DNA of 64,000 nt from Melieria omissa (taxonomy: Eukaryota > Arthropoda > Insecta > Diptera > Ulidiidae): positions 52,626,404 to 52,690,403 of the forward strand of contig OZ020268.1 of the NCBI GenBank assembly GCA_963971225.1, in the 5' to 3' direction. The number at the start of each line of letters is the position of its first letter. Positions within the stretch are counted from its first letter, which is position 1. The notes beneath the pieces are model-generated. The model did not search any database, was not told the origin of the DNA, and saw nothing but the letters and a program-made list of their open reading frames with translations. Shown piece by piece: positions 44,918 through 56,879 of the stretch. A program made the translations under genes and the position numbers.

Positions 44918-47415
44918 TTAACTGTTAATTCTTATAGCTACCATCTATCGATCTAACCCCGACTGTAGGTCATCTATTTTGGCCCTCTCCATCTAAGCCC
45001 CACTGTAGTTCAGCTATTTGAGTGAAAAGCGGCAATTGACATAGAGACACCAAAATCAGCCTTAAATAACTTGCAACTTTACTTAATGTCACGTTTTTTG
45101 TATACTTCAAGGTAAATAAACCAAAACAACAACAACTATAATAATAACAACAGAGCCCATGAAAATAAACGCTTTTTACACGAAAGGACGAGAGTGAACA
45201 TTTGCTGCTCTCGTGGCACACAAGAGGCCACTCCAATACACACTCGGGAATAGAAGTACACAAATACAAACACACACACACACACAAACACACGTTCACA
45301 TTCATTGCACATTCAATCAGGATTACGGCGAACGCAGCCCAAAAGCAGGCAACAGCAAATGTGGCCGTTGAGCGCCTTCAATGGCACCGACAACAGCGAC
45401 AACAAAAAAAACTACACAAATAAAAACACAAACAACACAAGCGCCAGTAGCACAAAAGAGAAGTCGACACCGAGAGAGTCACAGCTGTCGCTGCAGCCAA
45501 TCAGAAGTCGTATGCGTTATTGTTGTTGTAGCTGATAGCATTTACTGTTGATGGCTGCGAGTGCAAACAGGCCAACACTACTGCACTACGGCGCGCTGTC
45601 TGCCGCAGCTGGCTGGCTGTTATGGCGGGGCGTTCTTGTTCTTCTTCGCATTGCTTTTGGCCATTGTTGTTTTTGTTGTTGCTGCTTCTGCTGCTGCTGC
45701 TGCTGTGTGAGGAGTGTATGGAGTGCGCTTGACACTTGCGCATGAAGTGTTGGGATAGTTGTTGTTGTTGCTATAGGTTTTGTTGCTCGCCAACTGAACA
45801 GGATAACAAGGACATGGTAGGAGATGGAATGAAAAAAGAGAACGCGCCGCACTCAATGTGAATTGCTGCTGAAGTGGTGGTGGTGTGGAGTGTGTGCGGT
45901 GCGGTGAAGAGCGCTCGGCCGGTCGGCGGCTCCGAGTGGTTGTTGTGAGTGAATCAGAGTGAGTGTCTGTTTGGGTGTGTGCGTGACGAAGGATTGTGCG
46001 TAGTCCTTAAACCGGTTGTTATGTTGTTGAGCACGCCCATTTTTTGCATTGGGCTTTGCTGTGTCTATTGCTGTTGTTAGTCTTGTTGTTATTGTTGTTG
46101 CATTGGCTATTGATAATGATGACGTTTATCGCTTGACAGCAACTAAAGCATTTTTTTAGGGCGAGCGTGCGCGTCGCAATTGTGTGTATGTGTTTGTTGG
46201 TTTTGTGGGGCTGTGTGGTGGGGCGGCAGCTCGGCGAAATTGCCAAGAGCGGAAGTTGAAGTAGTTCGAATGAGCGCCATTTCCTGTGCTTCTGCTGCGG
46301 CACTGGGCGCGTTCAATGGTTGCCAACACGCAAAAAAAATGAAAATACAAATAAATAAACCATAACCAAAAACTTGTAGGTATATCAGTGCGTGTGTCTG
46401 TAAAGTTGTGTGCCGCAACTTATGACACTCATTAGTGTCTGCCAGTATCCATTATATAAGATATATCTGAACCTCTTAAACATCAGAGACGTGTAGGTTT
46501 TGTGTTCCATTACAGCATCCAATGCCAATCGTCGCCACCGTCGTCTGTATTTGCGTTCATTCATTTATTGTCATTCGTTGATTTCTATTTTGTGTGTTGT
46601 TGTTGTTGCTTATAGTTTTGTTATTCTTTGTTGCAATTTTAAGTGTTCTGTGTGTGCGTGTGTGTGTGTCGTACATGAAGAGCTAAATCCAGCGAAATCC
46701 CTTCAATTGTTGTTTACTTGATTGAAAATGTGGACTTACGAGTTAAATTTGATTTTGTTGTTTTTGTTGCATTATTTGCATACATTACAGTCGTAAAGGG
46801 GTTAAACCTTGGCCTGCACCGACTCGTGACGAGGGGTGCTAAACAACCATAACAAGAATGTACAAATGCATTTGACAGTCGATATTTATTTGCTTAATTT
46901 TGACCCTTCTTCACTGACACAATTGAAATGTGTTCTTGTTAGATCACTGCGAATGATTGAAATCGTGCTGTTTCGAGTTCTACAGTTAACAATCAGGTAC
47001 AAAGTTGGAATTATACTTGAATATGGAAGAATGTTTTTGGAACCAAAGGATATCAATCAAGGCGTCCGTATTAAATAAACTAATTTTATTTTTTTATTAT
47101 CTTGATTGTCAAATTATGGTTTCTTATTAAGTTTTTAACATTTTTAAAATGTGAAATTTATTATAAAATCACTCTTAATTGGAAAGAAAAAATACGAATT
47201 TTGGCAAATTTAAAATCAATCAATCAAAAAAATGTATTTTAAAATCAATTCACTGTTCCTTGAAAGAAAAAAATACTGATTATTACCTAAACAATTTTTT
47301 TAAAGTCACTGTTAATTTAAAGTAAAAAAAATTGATTTTAACAATATAGACCAAGAAAACCAGAAACCAGAACATTCGAAATCTTTTTTAAAATCACTGT
47401 TAACTTAACCCTTTC
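44918..47415. other. intergenic DNA, trinucleotide-rich, no gene seen
   Basis: Runs of CAA/TTG and a (CA)n tract near 45265-45300 dominate and open low-complexity frames on both strands. 47100-47410 is a degenerate AT-rich tandem repeat around TTTTAAAATCACTGTTAA. Confidence 0.5.
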
Positions 47416-47419
47416 GCTA

Positions 47420-47965
47420 TTTTTTTTTTATAGACGAGCCAACGCGCAGGGGATGACCCCTATAAATGCGAGGCATTGCGCTGGTTCAGGAAGGATATAT
47501 AGGTTGGAATATAGGAAGTTGGGTGAAGAATTTATGGACTCTTGCCTTGAATCCATCAAGATCATAGGTGCTGGGGAAAACATCTGCAGGGAGACCATTC
47601 CACAATCGCGCTGTTCGGGCCAGGAACGAACTTTCTCTGTAGTGCGTAGTGCGCTGGAACATCGTTTCGACGTGGAATGCATGGGCGCCAGTGTTCAAAC
47701 GGGTTGCCCGGGGGAATACCCGGAGTGATGGCATCAAGCTGCTCATCTCCACTGAGCAGTTACCGAAAAAGTATCGGTAAAATAACACCACACATGCCAC
47801 ATTTCGACGATGCTCCAAGGAGTCAATAGAGCTGGATGCCCTACTGTCCCCTATTAGTTTGATCGCACGGTTTTGCACCCGATCCAGGAGCTCCAAATGG
47901 GTTGCCATATGCCAACGTGTTACTTTATGGACGTCTGCATCCTCTATGGTTGCAAGAATACATTT
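47420..47965 (-). pseudogene. LINE reverse-transcriptase C-terminal fragment with A-rich tail
   Basis: The minus strand reads ELLDRVQNRAIKLIGDSRAS, SLEHRRNVACVVLFYRYFFG, RTARLWNGLPADVFPSTYDL and ends FQPIYPS before a stop. This is the thumb and tail of a common insect LINE type lacking RNase H. It is followed by CTATAAAAAAAAATAG, a probable A-rich 3' tail. Only about 170 codons remain; 5' truncated. Confidence 0.8.
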
Positions 47966-48037
47966 TTTGTTGGTCTTTAAAATAGCTTGAAGTTTTAGGA
48001 AAAATACGAAATTAATAAACTGAATATTTAAGTTTAA

Positions 48038-49668
48038 AGCTACGTATACACTGTAGAGAAATATACCGAGAGCTAGAGAAAAATCTCGCCTAGAGAAGTC
48101 TATACACTCAGTAGAGCTCTCCATGAGAGCTCGTCACAGTCTCTACCCGAGATTTTTTAGTCGAGAGTTTTTCGTAGTGTAGACACTTTTTTCATTGGCT
48201 CTACGAGAACTCTAGCTCTATTGAACACGTTCAATAGAGTTTAGAACTCTCGCATGCAGGTTTTTTTGTTTATATGAATGCATAGTAGAGAATTTCACGA
48301 TTTATGAATGTTTTTGAAGTGTGGTTTTAACTGAAGATGTTAATGAGTTTTTAAGAGCAACAAAATATCCACCAAACAAACAATAACGAATAACGGAATG
48401 GCATCAGCGCCGAAGAAAAAACGTTTCAACTGCTTTCGATGTTCGAGTCAAGGGTCCAGTGGACCCTACGCAAACCAGTAAATGTTGTCCGGGCCCATTA
48501 CATTGTTTTCCCGTATTAACCTGTTTGAACCTTTGAAAATTTTATTTAATAAACTTTAACGTTAATTTTAACGTTTACATACATGTATGTAAAGAATTGT
48601 TAAATAACATGAATAAAAAAGACTTTACATATTGATTAGTTACAGTTGGAAATTGACGAAAAATGTAACATTGGCGTAAACGAAGTGGCCGCAAAGTGGT
48701 ACAATCTGCGGTGCCAATATAACGGCGAAGTGAGAAAAATCAAACAAAAGAAAAGTGGGTCTGGCTCTGGCGAGTTGTATGTTTCCCGTTGGGTGTTATT
48801 CATTGCTTTCAATTTTGTATCAAAAGCTGGGTCCTGTAACACGATAGTAAAAGTAATTTATTTTATTTATTTAAATGCATACATTTACCGGACAAAACAA
48901 AGAGTCTAAATACGTGCGTATTGCCATGGAATTTCCCATTCTAAGCTCAAAAAATATTCTTGAAAAATATTTTGAACGTATTTTGCATCTGCGGACGTTT
49001 TCCAATGGTTCCCTCTGTGCGTTAGTGGTATTTTTTCATTGACTTCTTTTCGCCAACTACGAAAACACGCATTAAATTTAGAAATCTTTCAAAACATGTA
49101 CTATGTATGTACTATATTTACCTGTAGCAAGAAATCGCAAAGTCACTGCCAACATTTCTCCTGCAGGAATTGCTTTGCGCAAATGTGTGTCTTTTTTTAC
49201 GATTACCGGGGCCACTATTTGTAGCAATGCTTCAAAATTTGTGGATGACATTAAAAAAAAATTGGCATACGCCGCTGCATCACTCTTTTATAATTCACCA
49301 AGTAGCTCCCGATAAACACCCGCACTCTGCCGTTTCGCGATCCAATTTCGCACCCAACATTCCCGACTCTTTTTTTTTGAATTCTTCTTCAAATAAACTA
49401 CAACTGCAGCTGTTGCTTGCTTCTGGCGCGCACTCATTTTTCCGAATTTCGTTCGCAAGAATAAAAATTTGCTCTACAGCTCTAGCCGAGAGAAAACATT
49501 TTCATAGTGTATACGTCGAATAGAGTTCATCGTTGTATAGAGTTTATCAAACTCTACGTAGAGTCAAATCTCTAGTAGAGATCCTCTGTAGTGTAAACAC
49601 ATTTGATAGACGAGAGTTCCAGAGTAGATAGAGCTCTACCGAAATTTCTCTACAGTGTACACGCAGCT
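48038..49668 (+). mobile_element. candidate PIF/Harbinger-like element encoding a MADF-type domain
   Basis: Inverted ends AGCTACGTATACACTGTAGA and AGCTGCGTGTACACTGTAGA (23 of the first 25 bases alike), flanked by TAA on both sides (48035-48037 and 49669-49671). A 3-bp T-x-A target fits PIF/Harbinger. Subterminal parts are rich in CTCTAGTAGAG-like palindromes. The interior encodes a MADF-like segment (48640-48840). No nuclease frame was found, so it is probably non-autonomous. Superfamily assignment is inferred. Confidence 0.6.
48640..48840 (+). pseudogene. MADF-like DNA-binding domain fragment
   Basis: The frame reads IGVNEVAAKWYNLRCQYNGE, VRKIKQKKSGSGSGELYVSR and WVLFIAFNFV. The pattern KWxxLRxxYxxExxK followed by a SGSG linker and W-x-x-F/I matches the second half of MADF (Myb/SANT-like) domains, which also accompany Harbinger transposases. 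The first half and any BESS motif are not evident in one frame. Confidence 0.6.
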
Positions 49669-50592
49669 TAAAGAAGAGAAGTATCTGTTTTGTTTAATCA
49701 AAACAATTTCGGAAAAAAAATTATTTTAAAACTCAAGACCAGGTTTTATTGATACGTGACACAAAGTTCTAAAGTTATGCTTGGAGATGCCATGAATTTT
49801 TCCAGCGTCTTTGTCCCGAAAATTTATGAGTAAAAAGCCACGTCAATATTGTTTTTGGGATGATATTTCAGATATATTTTGAAGATATTTTGATCCAACG
49901 AACAATTCGTAGTGATCTAATGATGGTTTTTGAAAAAAGGAGTTGAATAGTAGTGCTCACAACTTTTGGAAAATTTTCATATTCTGGATGTTCATAGTGT
50001 ATAAATTTTGGAATAAAAGTATTTCATTAAAAGTTTTGACCACTAATTTTTACATTAAGTTGTGAGCTGAAGGTTCAATTGAAGTTTCATTCAATACAGA
50101 TTACTTAAGTTAGGTTAGGTAGGGAAGGGTGTGTGCGTCCCAAGGGCAGCACTTCCACTCGTAGGCCAAAATGGCCCATTGTGAATCCCTTCTGAGAAGA
50201 TTCTGGAGCTAGCCGGTGGCTCTCAGTTCGAGCAAACCAATTCGACCTCTTGATGAAGGAGAATAGATCCGAAATTTCAACTACTGCTGCGCAGGCCAAG
50301 TCTACCAGGAACCTTGACCCCAAGGTACGGAGTCGGCGTTCCTGCAGAGCCGGGCAGTGGTACAGGTAGTGTTGGATCGTTTCCACTTCTTCCTAATCTC
50401 CACAGCTTCTGCAGACATCACTGGACGAGAGGCACCATTTGACCAGCATAGATCCAATGGCGCAGTGTCCAGTAATGACTCCAACAAGCTGCCTAATAGA
50501 TAGTATTTTCCTCACGGAAAGTTAAGGCCATCTTGCTCGGCAGGTACTGCAATCAGTTCTGCTCCGCCATGTGGACTCGATGTAAGTTTTGC

Positions 50593-51060
50593 TCAACCTG
50601 TCAATACGCCAATACAGGGCAGATATCGGAGGGAGCACAGAGTTATCCACTTCGGGGAGAGGCAGGGCGACCCCCTTTCTTGCCATCTCATCCGCTGCCT
50701 CGTTTCCTGCCACTCCAGAGTGGCCCGGAACCCAGCAGAGAGTGACTCGGTGATGCCCGAATCCTCGAAGTGCAGTGCGACAACTCTGCTTACCTTTGAT
50801 TTCCCAGTGGCTGATTCCAGCGCTTTAAGAGCTGCCTGACTATCCAAACAGATTGTGATATCCGTGGGTGGTAATCCGCTGTCGCGGATTAGTTCAGCAG
50901 CTTTCCAGATTGCAAAAATCTCCACCTGAAAGATGCTGCAGAGGTCCAGGAGTCTAAAAGATCGTTGTGTCCCCAGTTCATCTGAGTAGAGACCAGCTCC
51001 TGTACCTTCCTCCATCTTAGAACCGTCTGTGAAGATGGTGATGGAGGCGTCTCTTGTCAC
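50593..51060 (-). pseudogene. LINE RNase H domain
   Basis: Starts ASITIFTDGSKMEEGTGAGL (first Asp), continues VEIFAIWKAAELI (Glu) and ITICLDSQAALKAL (second Asp). The last motif GNEAADEMARKG is reached in another frame at 50650-50713, so one frameshift is present. Confidence 0.85.
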
Positions 51061-51222
51061 ACTTGTAAGTACCCATTCTTCCCTTGAGGGAAAGGAGGTG
51101 AGTGCGCGCGAATCAAAATCCAGGTGTGGAATCAGATAGTCCGTGCAGGAATCTAGTAGCTGTTCTGTACCTGGCTTCGCAAACGATCTTAATATCCCAG
51201 AGTTTCCATAAGCGTGCTTTTT

Positions 51223-51963
51223 TCACAGGTTGGCCTCTCTCAGTCTGAGAGCGCGTTTTGCGGCACAGCACTTAATGAAATGCTCTATTGGGTGGAGATG
51301 TAGAATCATCTCTAGGCCTGCCTGGGGGGTGCTTTTGACGGTTCCTGCTATTCCCATAGCCGCCAGTCTCTGCACCTTCATCAGTTGCGTCGTCAAGGAC
51401 CTGGTGTCCGTGGCCGGCCACCAGACAATTGCTCCGTAACATAAGATAGGCCGAATGATCGCTGTATACATCCGGTGGACAATGCTCGGCCGCAATCCCC
51501 ACTTTTCCCTGAAGGCCTTCTGACAAACGTAGAAGGCATTCAAGCTCTTCTTCACCCGCTCTTCCACGTTGCGTCTCCAAGAAAGCTTGGAGTCGAGTGT
51601 GGTGCCAAGGTATTTCACCTCGGGTGAGAGGGTGATAGTGATGCCGCTAAGTTTCGGTAGCCTAAACTCCGGTATTTTGTATCTCCGGGTGAACAGTACC
51701 ATAATCGTCTTTGAGGGGTTAACTCCTAGACCGTTCTGCTCTGCCCACCTAGAGAGTTCTCCTAAAGCAGACTCCATGAGATCACTGATGGTTGAAAGAA
51801 ATTTTCCAGGGATCCTGATAGTGACGTCGTCCCCATATGCTATTACTCGTCGCCTCCTGGATTCGAAGATCTCGAGGATGTTGTTTATCACAAGCAGCCA
51901 CAGCAGAGGCGAAAGGACGCCCCCTGAGATGTGCCCCTTGTGGTTAACCTCCTCACCGAGCAC
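51223..51963 (-). pseudogene. LINE reverse transcriptase palm/thumb frame
   Basis: A 246-codon open frame with GGVLSPLLW, the catalytic box IAYGDDVTI (Y-x-D-D form with Gly), LGVNPSKTIMVLFTRR, VKYLGTTLDSKLSWRRNVEE and LCYGAIVWWPA. It is the longest intact piece of the element. The canonical GTSQGGVLSP is altered to GHISGGVLSP by what look like two compensating single-base indels. Confidence 0.9.
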
Positions 51964-52989
51964 GAGCCTAGGCTGGAGTGAACCCTTCTGCTACTAAGCA
52001 TGTCGCTGGTCCACCTCACCACTTTCTCGTCCACTTCGAATTTTCTAAGTGCACTGGTTTTTGCCGCTAGAGTAAAGCGGCTAACGTATACTCCTTGACG
52101 TTCAGCGATTTTTCGATCGTCTGAACAACCTCATGCAAGAGGCTGTCTACAGATTTTCTCCTGCAATACGCATGTTGCGTCCTGCAGAGTCCTCTGGACT
52201 GTCCCACTCCCTAAAATAGACATCAACCAGCCTCTCCAAAGTCTTAAGAAAGAACGATGACAGGCTGATCGGTCTGTAGTCTTTTGCAGTGATGTGGTAT
52301 GACTTCCCCGCCTTGGGGATGAATAACACCTTAACCTCTTTCCAGGCGCGTACTACATAGCCCTGTTGGAGAGATTCCCGAAAGATTCGCACTAAGACTT
52401 TGACCACTGCCTCCTTAGACCATTGCAGCATAGCCGGAATGGCACCATCGGCATCCGGAGATTTTTACGGGTTGAAGGTGTCTATCGTCCATGCCACGTT
52501 GACCTCATCGATAATCCCCTGAACTAAAACATCCGGTCGTGACGAGTGCTCTCTATGAGGCGTGGTCGTCTCAACAACACTCGTGCAACCAGGAAAGTGG
52601 GTGTTCATGAGAGTCTCTAGAAGCTCCTCCCTCGATTCTGTCCACGAGCCGTCAGCCCCGGCTAGCACCTTGCGAAGTCTGGCGGCCTCGTTGACATTGT
52701 CGAGGGATTCGCAGTACTTCCTCCAATTATACCGCTTGGCCGCCCTAATAGTCTTCTTAAACTTATTAAAGCTAGCCTTGTAGGCCCCCAGTCTTCTTCA
52801 GTTCGGCTAAGTTTAGCCTTATTGAAGAGACGTCTAGTATCTGTTCTAAGTTGTCTTAGCTCTGGGGTCCACCACACCGCGTTGGTTTTCCGTGGAGCTC
52901 GACTTTTAGGACAAGATTCATTAAAAGACTTGTTAAGCACTTTCGTTTGAAGACCAACTGACCTGTCAATGTTGACACAGATTACTTAA

Positions 52990-53655
52990 ATTAGAATAAA
53001 AGGGTTAGGTATGACAAATTCTAAAAAAACAAAAATGGGTTAGAAACTCTTACTGGGCTTAAGACTCTGATTTCACTTTTCTCCCTACTATTACAAAGTC
53101 TTTTAAGCTGAAATTATGTCCCCAATGTGAATCTTATCTTAAGGTTTATCTAGTGTTCACAATTCACAATTACTTAGTTAGGTTTGTTAGGTTAGGAAGC
53201 AACACAGGCAACTGCGTGGCCTAGGAACTGGCAAGTTAAAGTACACAAATCGTCTAACGATTGGCTGGCGTCAAACTTGCATCTGTTTAACTTTTCCTCA
53301 AGCAACATTTTATCAAAAACGTTAACAAACTCTCAGAAAAATAACACACCTGTAACATTGGTAAACAATTCTGGCCAAAATTAGATTCGATTAGGTACGG
53401 GAGTCGAACAACTGCTCGAGGCACTGTGTCCAATGTTGAACTATTGTGTCCACTTGCTTTTGCTTACTGGAGAAGTTCGTACCCTCAAATATTATCAAGG
53501 AATCACTTAATTTGCCTTAGATTGGTTTCAGACAGCTCTTGTGTCTGTATAAGTTCCCATTCTAGTATTTACATTCTTGCGTATACGAGGACGCGACATT
53601 CGGTTTTGATATTTTATATATTTATTTATTTTTAGCCAAATGTACATTAAGACGT
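52990..53655. other. intergenic DNA, no gene seen
   Basis: Short TTAGGTTAGG tracts and AT-rich sequence only. Confidence 0.5.
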
Positions 53656-53659
53656 ACTG

Positions 53660-54090
53660 ACTAAGAGATAACATTAGAAATAGTAATATTAATTATAACG
53701 AAGATCTTATAACATAGTTCGAAGATTTTAATACATAGTTCGCTATCTGTGATTCCTGGTCCGCTAAGAATTTTTGACATGAATTCAAGCTCCCTTCTGC
53801 TTAGATCCAGAAGGTACTTGGATTTGCTTACAAAATAAGCTGAAAAGAGCTGCTTCGAACAAAGGTATTCCATTGTGTTGGACCATTTATGGTTTGCCCA
53901 ATCTATAAATTCCTGTTTGACACAGTGTCTGTAATGAGTCTTGCTAGCACCTATGATCGTCTTGCGGCTCGCTCCTTTGTCAATTTGTATGCTTCCCCAT
54001 TGCTATCATGTCCACATTGCGCAGGAATCCAGTGTATAATTTCTAATAATTTGTTGTGCTTTAAAAGGGCTTGAAAATATTTGCTGTGTT
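53660..54090 (-). pseudogene. LINE RNase H C-terminal remnant
   Basis: The minus strand reads IHWIPAQCGHDSNGEAYKLT with KERAA (family HWIPAHCGxxGNEEADKLAKEGAA), then QEFIDWANHKWSNT and KYLLDLSRRELEFMSKILSG, which resembles the tail after RNase H in Jockey-type elements. The key His is Gln and frames are broken. It differs from the LINEs at 41060 and 50109. Confidence 0.6.
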
Positions 54091-54478
54091 CCAGATGCCC
54101 AAAACTAAAGATTAAGCAATCTAAACTACTACTTGATTTAATTAACGGCGCTTACGTAACTCTGCCTCATAGGAAGGGCAGCTAAGAAACTAAAACTGCT
54201 ATACTAAGATAGCTGAGGTAGTAATTGTTCTAAACAGAAGAAAAAGACGAAGAAAAAGACAATTAAGAGCAAACGGGACGAAAAAGGATTTCTTACTAAT
54301 TTTTTTGAGTTTTAAACGTCTGGAAGACAGCAGGTTTTTTGTGGAACTTCTCGTCGTCATAAATGACGGATTCTCCATTCCATTCTAATACCACACTGAG
54401 CAGTTTATGAAAAAGCTTTCATAAGAAGGCTGTTTTAAACTTTATAATTTACGGTTTTGGCATGGATTTTTGGTACAA

Positions 54479-54817
54479 TAATAATAATTTAATAATAATA
54501 ATTGACTGGCACGACAGCCCGATACCGCGACTAAGGCCTAGCTACCCATCCGCAACCATCCATGTTGTGCGTGTGAATTTGTAACGGATGGAAGGGACCT
54601 ACAGTTTTATGCCGATTCCGAACGGCGAGTTGGGAGCTTTTTCATAGGCAACTTTACTCTCAGAGGTTTGCCATTTCCTGCTGAGAGGACAGCGGCCGAA
54701 AGAAAAATTGTTGTTTTTTTTCGGTGTTAGCGGCAACGGAGTCTTAAACCTGGGTTCGAGCGTCGCATTTGACTCGCGGCCCAACGCACTAGCCAGCTGA
54801 GCTACGGCAGCTGTCAC
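54479..54817 (-). repeat. tRNA-derived SINE, family B, copy 2, complete with 15-bp target duplication
   Basis: On the minus strand: tRNA-like head GCCGTAGCTCAGCTGGCTAG with TGCGTTGGGCCGCGAG, a fair B box, body GAAATGGCAAACCTCTGAGA, GCTCCCAAC, CGTTCGGAATCGGCATAAAA and CTGTAGGTCCC, and a tail CAGTCAATTATTATTATTA. GGATTTTTGGTACAA flanks both ends (54464-54478 and 54818-54832). Length 339 bp. Confidence 0.88.
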
Positions 54818-54832
54818 GGATTTTTGGTACAA

Positions 54833-56870
54833 AGATTACTAAATAAATCACTGATTCGACATAAAACTTTGTCTATGAAATCATTTGCATATGAAGTACT
54901 TTCACTAACTTTGAAGTCAATTGACTAATTTAATCGAGTTTCTCTTAGGTTGGTTTATGGAATGATTTTTTTATTTGGAATACTTTGACTCAGTTTAAAG
55001 TGCAATGAATCACCTATGCACTAAAAGTTTCTTAAAAGTTATTGTAGAAAATTTTAACCTATAGAAACCTAACTTGTAAACATTTGTAATTATATTTTCA
55101 TTAATTTGCAAGTTTACTGTCGCAAAGTCCTTAACGGGAAAGAATGTTTGGAAAAGGTTGAGAAGGAAGTAAAGAAAGACTAGTCCCAGAAGAGGTAAAT
55201 GGGGAAATGCATTTTCACGCGGTGTACGGAAATAAGATGATTTTTTGCGTCTGAAAATTCCATCTATATTCAAACATATTTAATTGCGCTCTTTCCATGC
55301 CATTCTTAAGAACAAAAAATATTGTTCCAGAGAGTCCGAAGCTCCATAGAAATTACACTGAAATGTTGGCTGCCAAGGTATCAAATTTCCCAAAAGAATT
55401 GAGTCCAAACGAAATGACAATTTTTTGACCACTAGAAAACATGAAATTGCCTATGTTACACACTTACATACTGTTACTGTTACATATGGCTGTGTATATC
55501 ACTTATAAATACGTTTATCATTGCTTTGACCAATGCCGTCGGCAATAAGCGGCACGCTGCCGCCATCAAACAAGGCCAATATTGTGTAACAATAACAACG
55601 CCAACGTTTATTGTCCGGTGTGAATTGGCTGCCACGCTGGTCGCCGCGCAGCTGCTGCAGTCTGCTTGCGGCTGGCACTGTTAGTATGCAATTTATGGAT
55701 GCAACGGCACTGCAAACCTCACGAGTCCAACAGTGCAACAGCACTCAATGGTGGCGCGGTGGAGGAGCTGTGACGCTGGCAGCGTGTAAGTAGTAAAGTC
55801 AACAATTGTTTGTTGTTCGTAAGGATGCTGCACACAGATTCCAATTGTCCAGCAATTGGATGCTCATAACTCGCAACACTTCCTGTCCTTCGTTCGACGC
55901 TGCTTTATGTTACTAGAATTTTTTTCTATCGCACACACATTGTCATTGCCAGAAACCGGAAAGACAAATTAAAATGGATGACAAGCCGAGCAATAAAACT
56001 ACAAATGTTTGCAGGCATAAAAAAGCGCCAAGCCGGAGGGGAGTGTTTGACAATTGGCCACTCGTTGTCGCGCCTATTTGAGTGGCTGTACGGCTGCACC
56101 GTTGCAGCGTTGCATTAGTAGTGACAGATGCTGGCTGTCATTTGCCATTCGCTGCAGTTACACACCTTTTGCCCACATCGCAACAGTCATTGGGCCACGT
56201 TGTCCTGCAACATTGCAACTATTGTGCTGTGATTTAACGTTGCTCGTGCCTTGTTGCTAGCATTTTGAATTTTTTGTTGTTGCATTTTTTACGCTTTGTC
56301 GTAGGGTTTTTTGCGTCCATTTTATTGTTTCTATGACTTTAATTGGGGGTTGTTGGTAGTTTGTTGCGTAAAATATGTTTTCGATTTGAATTGAATTGAT
56401 GCAAGAGAAAGTTGTTGGTGCTATTGTTGGCGTTAGGGGTGCTCACTGTCGCTGAAAGTGTTTGGCACAATTAGTGCAAAATATTAGGGATTCAAGTTTG
56501 CGTAACTGAGTTGAATTTGTAAAGATTTACATCTGTTTTCTGTGGGTTTAATGGTGCCAAAAAGTGTTAATTTGACAAAGATTTGCATAAGTTTTTACAT
56601 TTAGGAGCAGATTTTTAAAACACATATTTGGCAAAAAGCTCAGAAAATTGTCTCAAATTGAGTTAAAACTAAATGAAATGTATTTTTATTTAACACTAAA
56701 ATGCCTAAGAGCATCAGAATGACAACAATGAGGGTTTTCGTTACTTTACTGCATCGATTTCTGAAAGAAAAAATTGCAGGTATTTTCTTTAGGCTTTTGA
56801 AAAGCTTAGATAATGTTTTAACAGTTAAAATTCGAAAGGAAAAAGGGTGTAGCTTTCGATTTAAGGTTGT
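54833..56870. other. intergenic DNA, no gene seen
   Basis: Moderately GC-rich at 55500-56260 with domain-less frames of 60-80 codons on both strands. Typical fly non-coding sequence. Confidence 0.5.
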
Positions 56871-56879
56871 TTGGAATCT

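Larger units (their letters stand above)
50109..52976 (-). mobile_element. 5'-truncated LINE (I/LOA-like) with reverse transcriptase and RNase H
   Basis: A 13-bp target duplication ACAGATTACTTAA bounds it (50096-50108 and 52977-52989). On the minus strand, in order: pre-RT segment (WWTPELRQLRTDTRRLFNKA), RT fingers (VLFIPKAGK, DYRPISLSSF), palm with IAYGDDVTI, RNase H with TDGSK, CLDSQAAL and GHSG-AGNEAADEMARKG, and C-terminal RSCGD..ETIQHYLYHCPAL. The 3' end is CCTACCTAACCTAAC. Frameshifts and at least one in-frame stop (before EEVETIQHYL) break it; endonuclease and ORF1 are missing. An RNase H after RT suggests the I/LOA group rather than typical Jockey. Confidence 0.92.
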
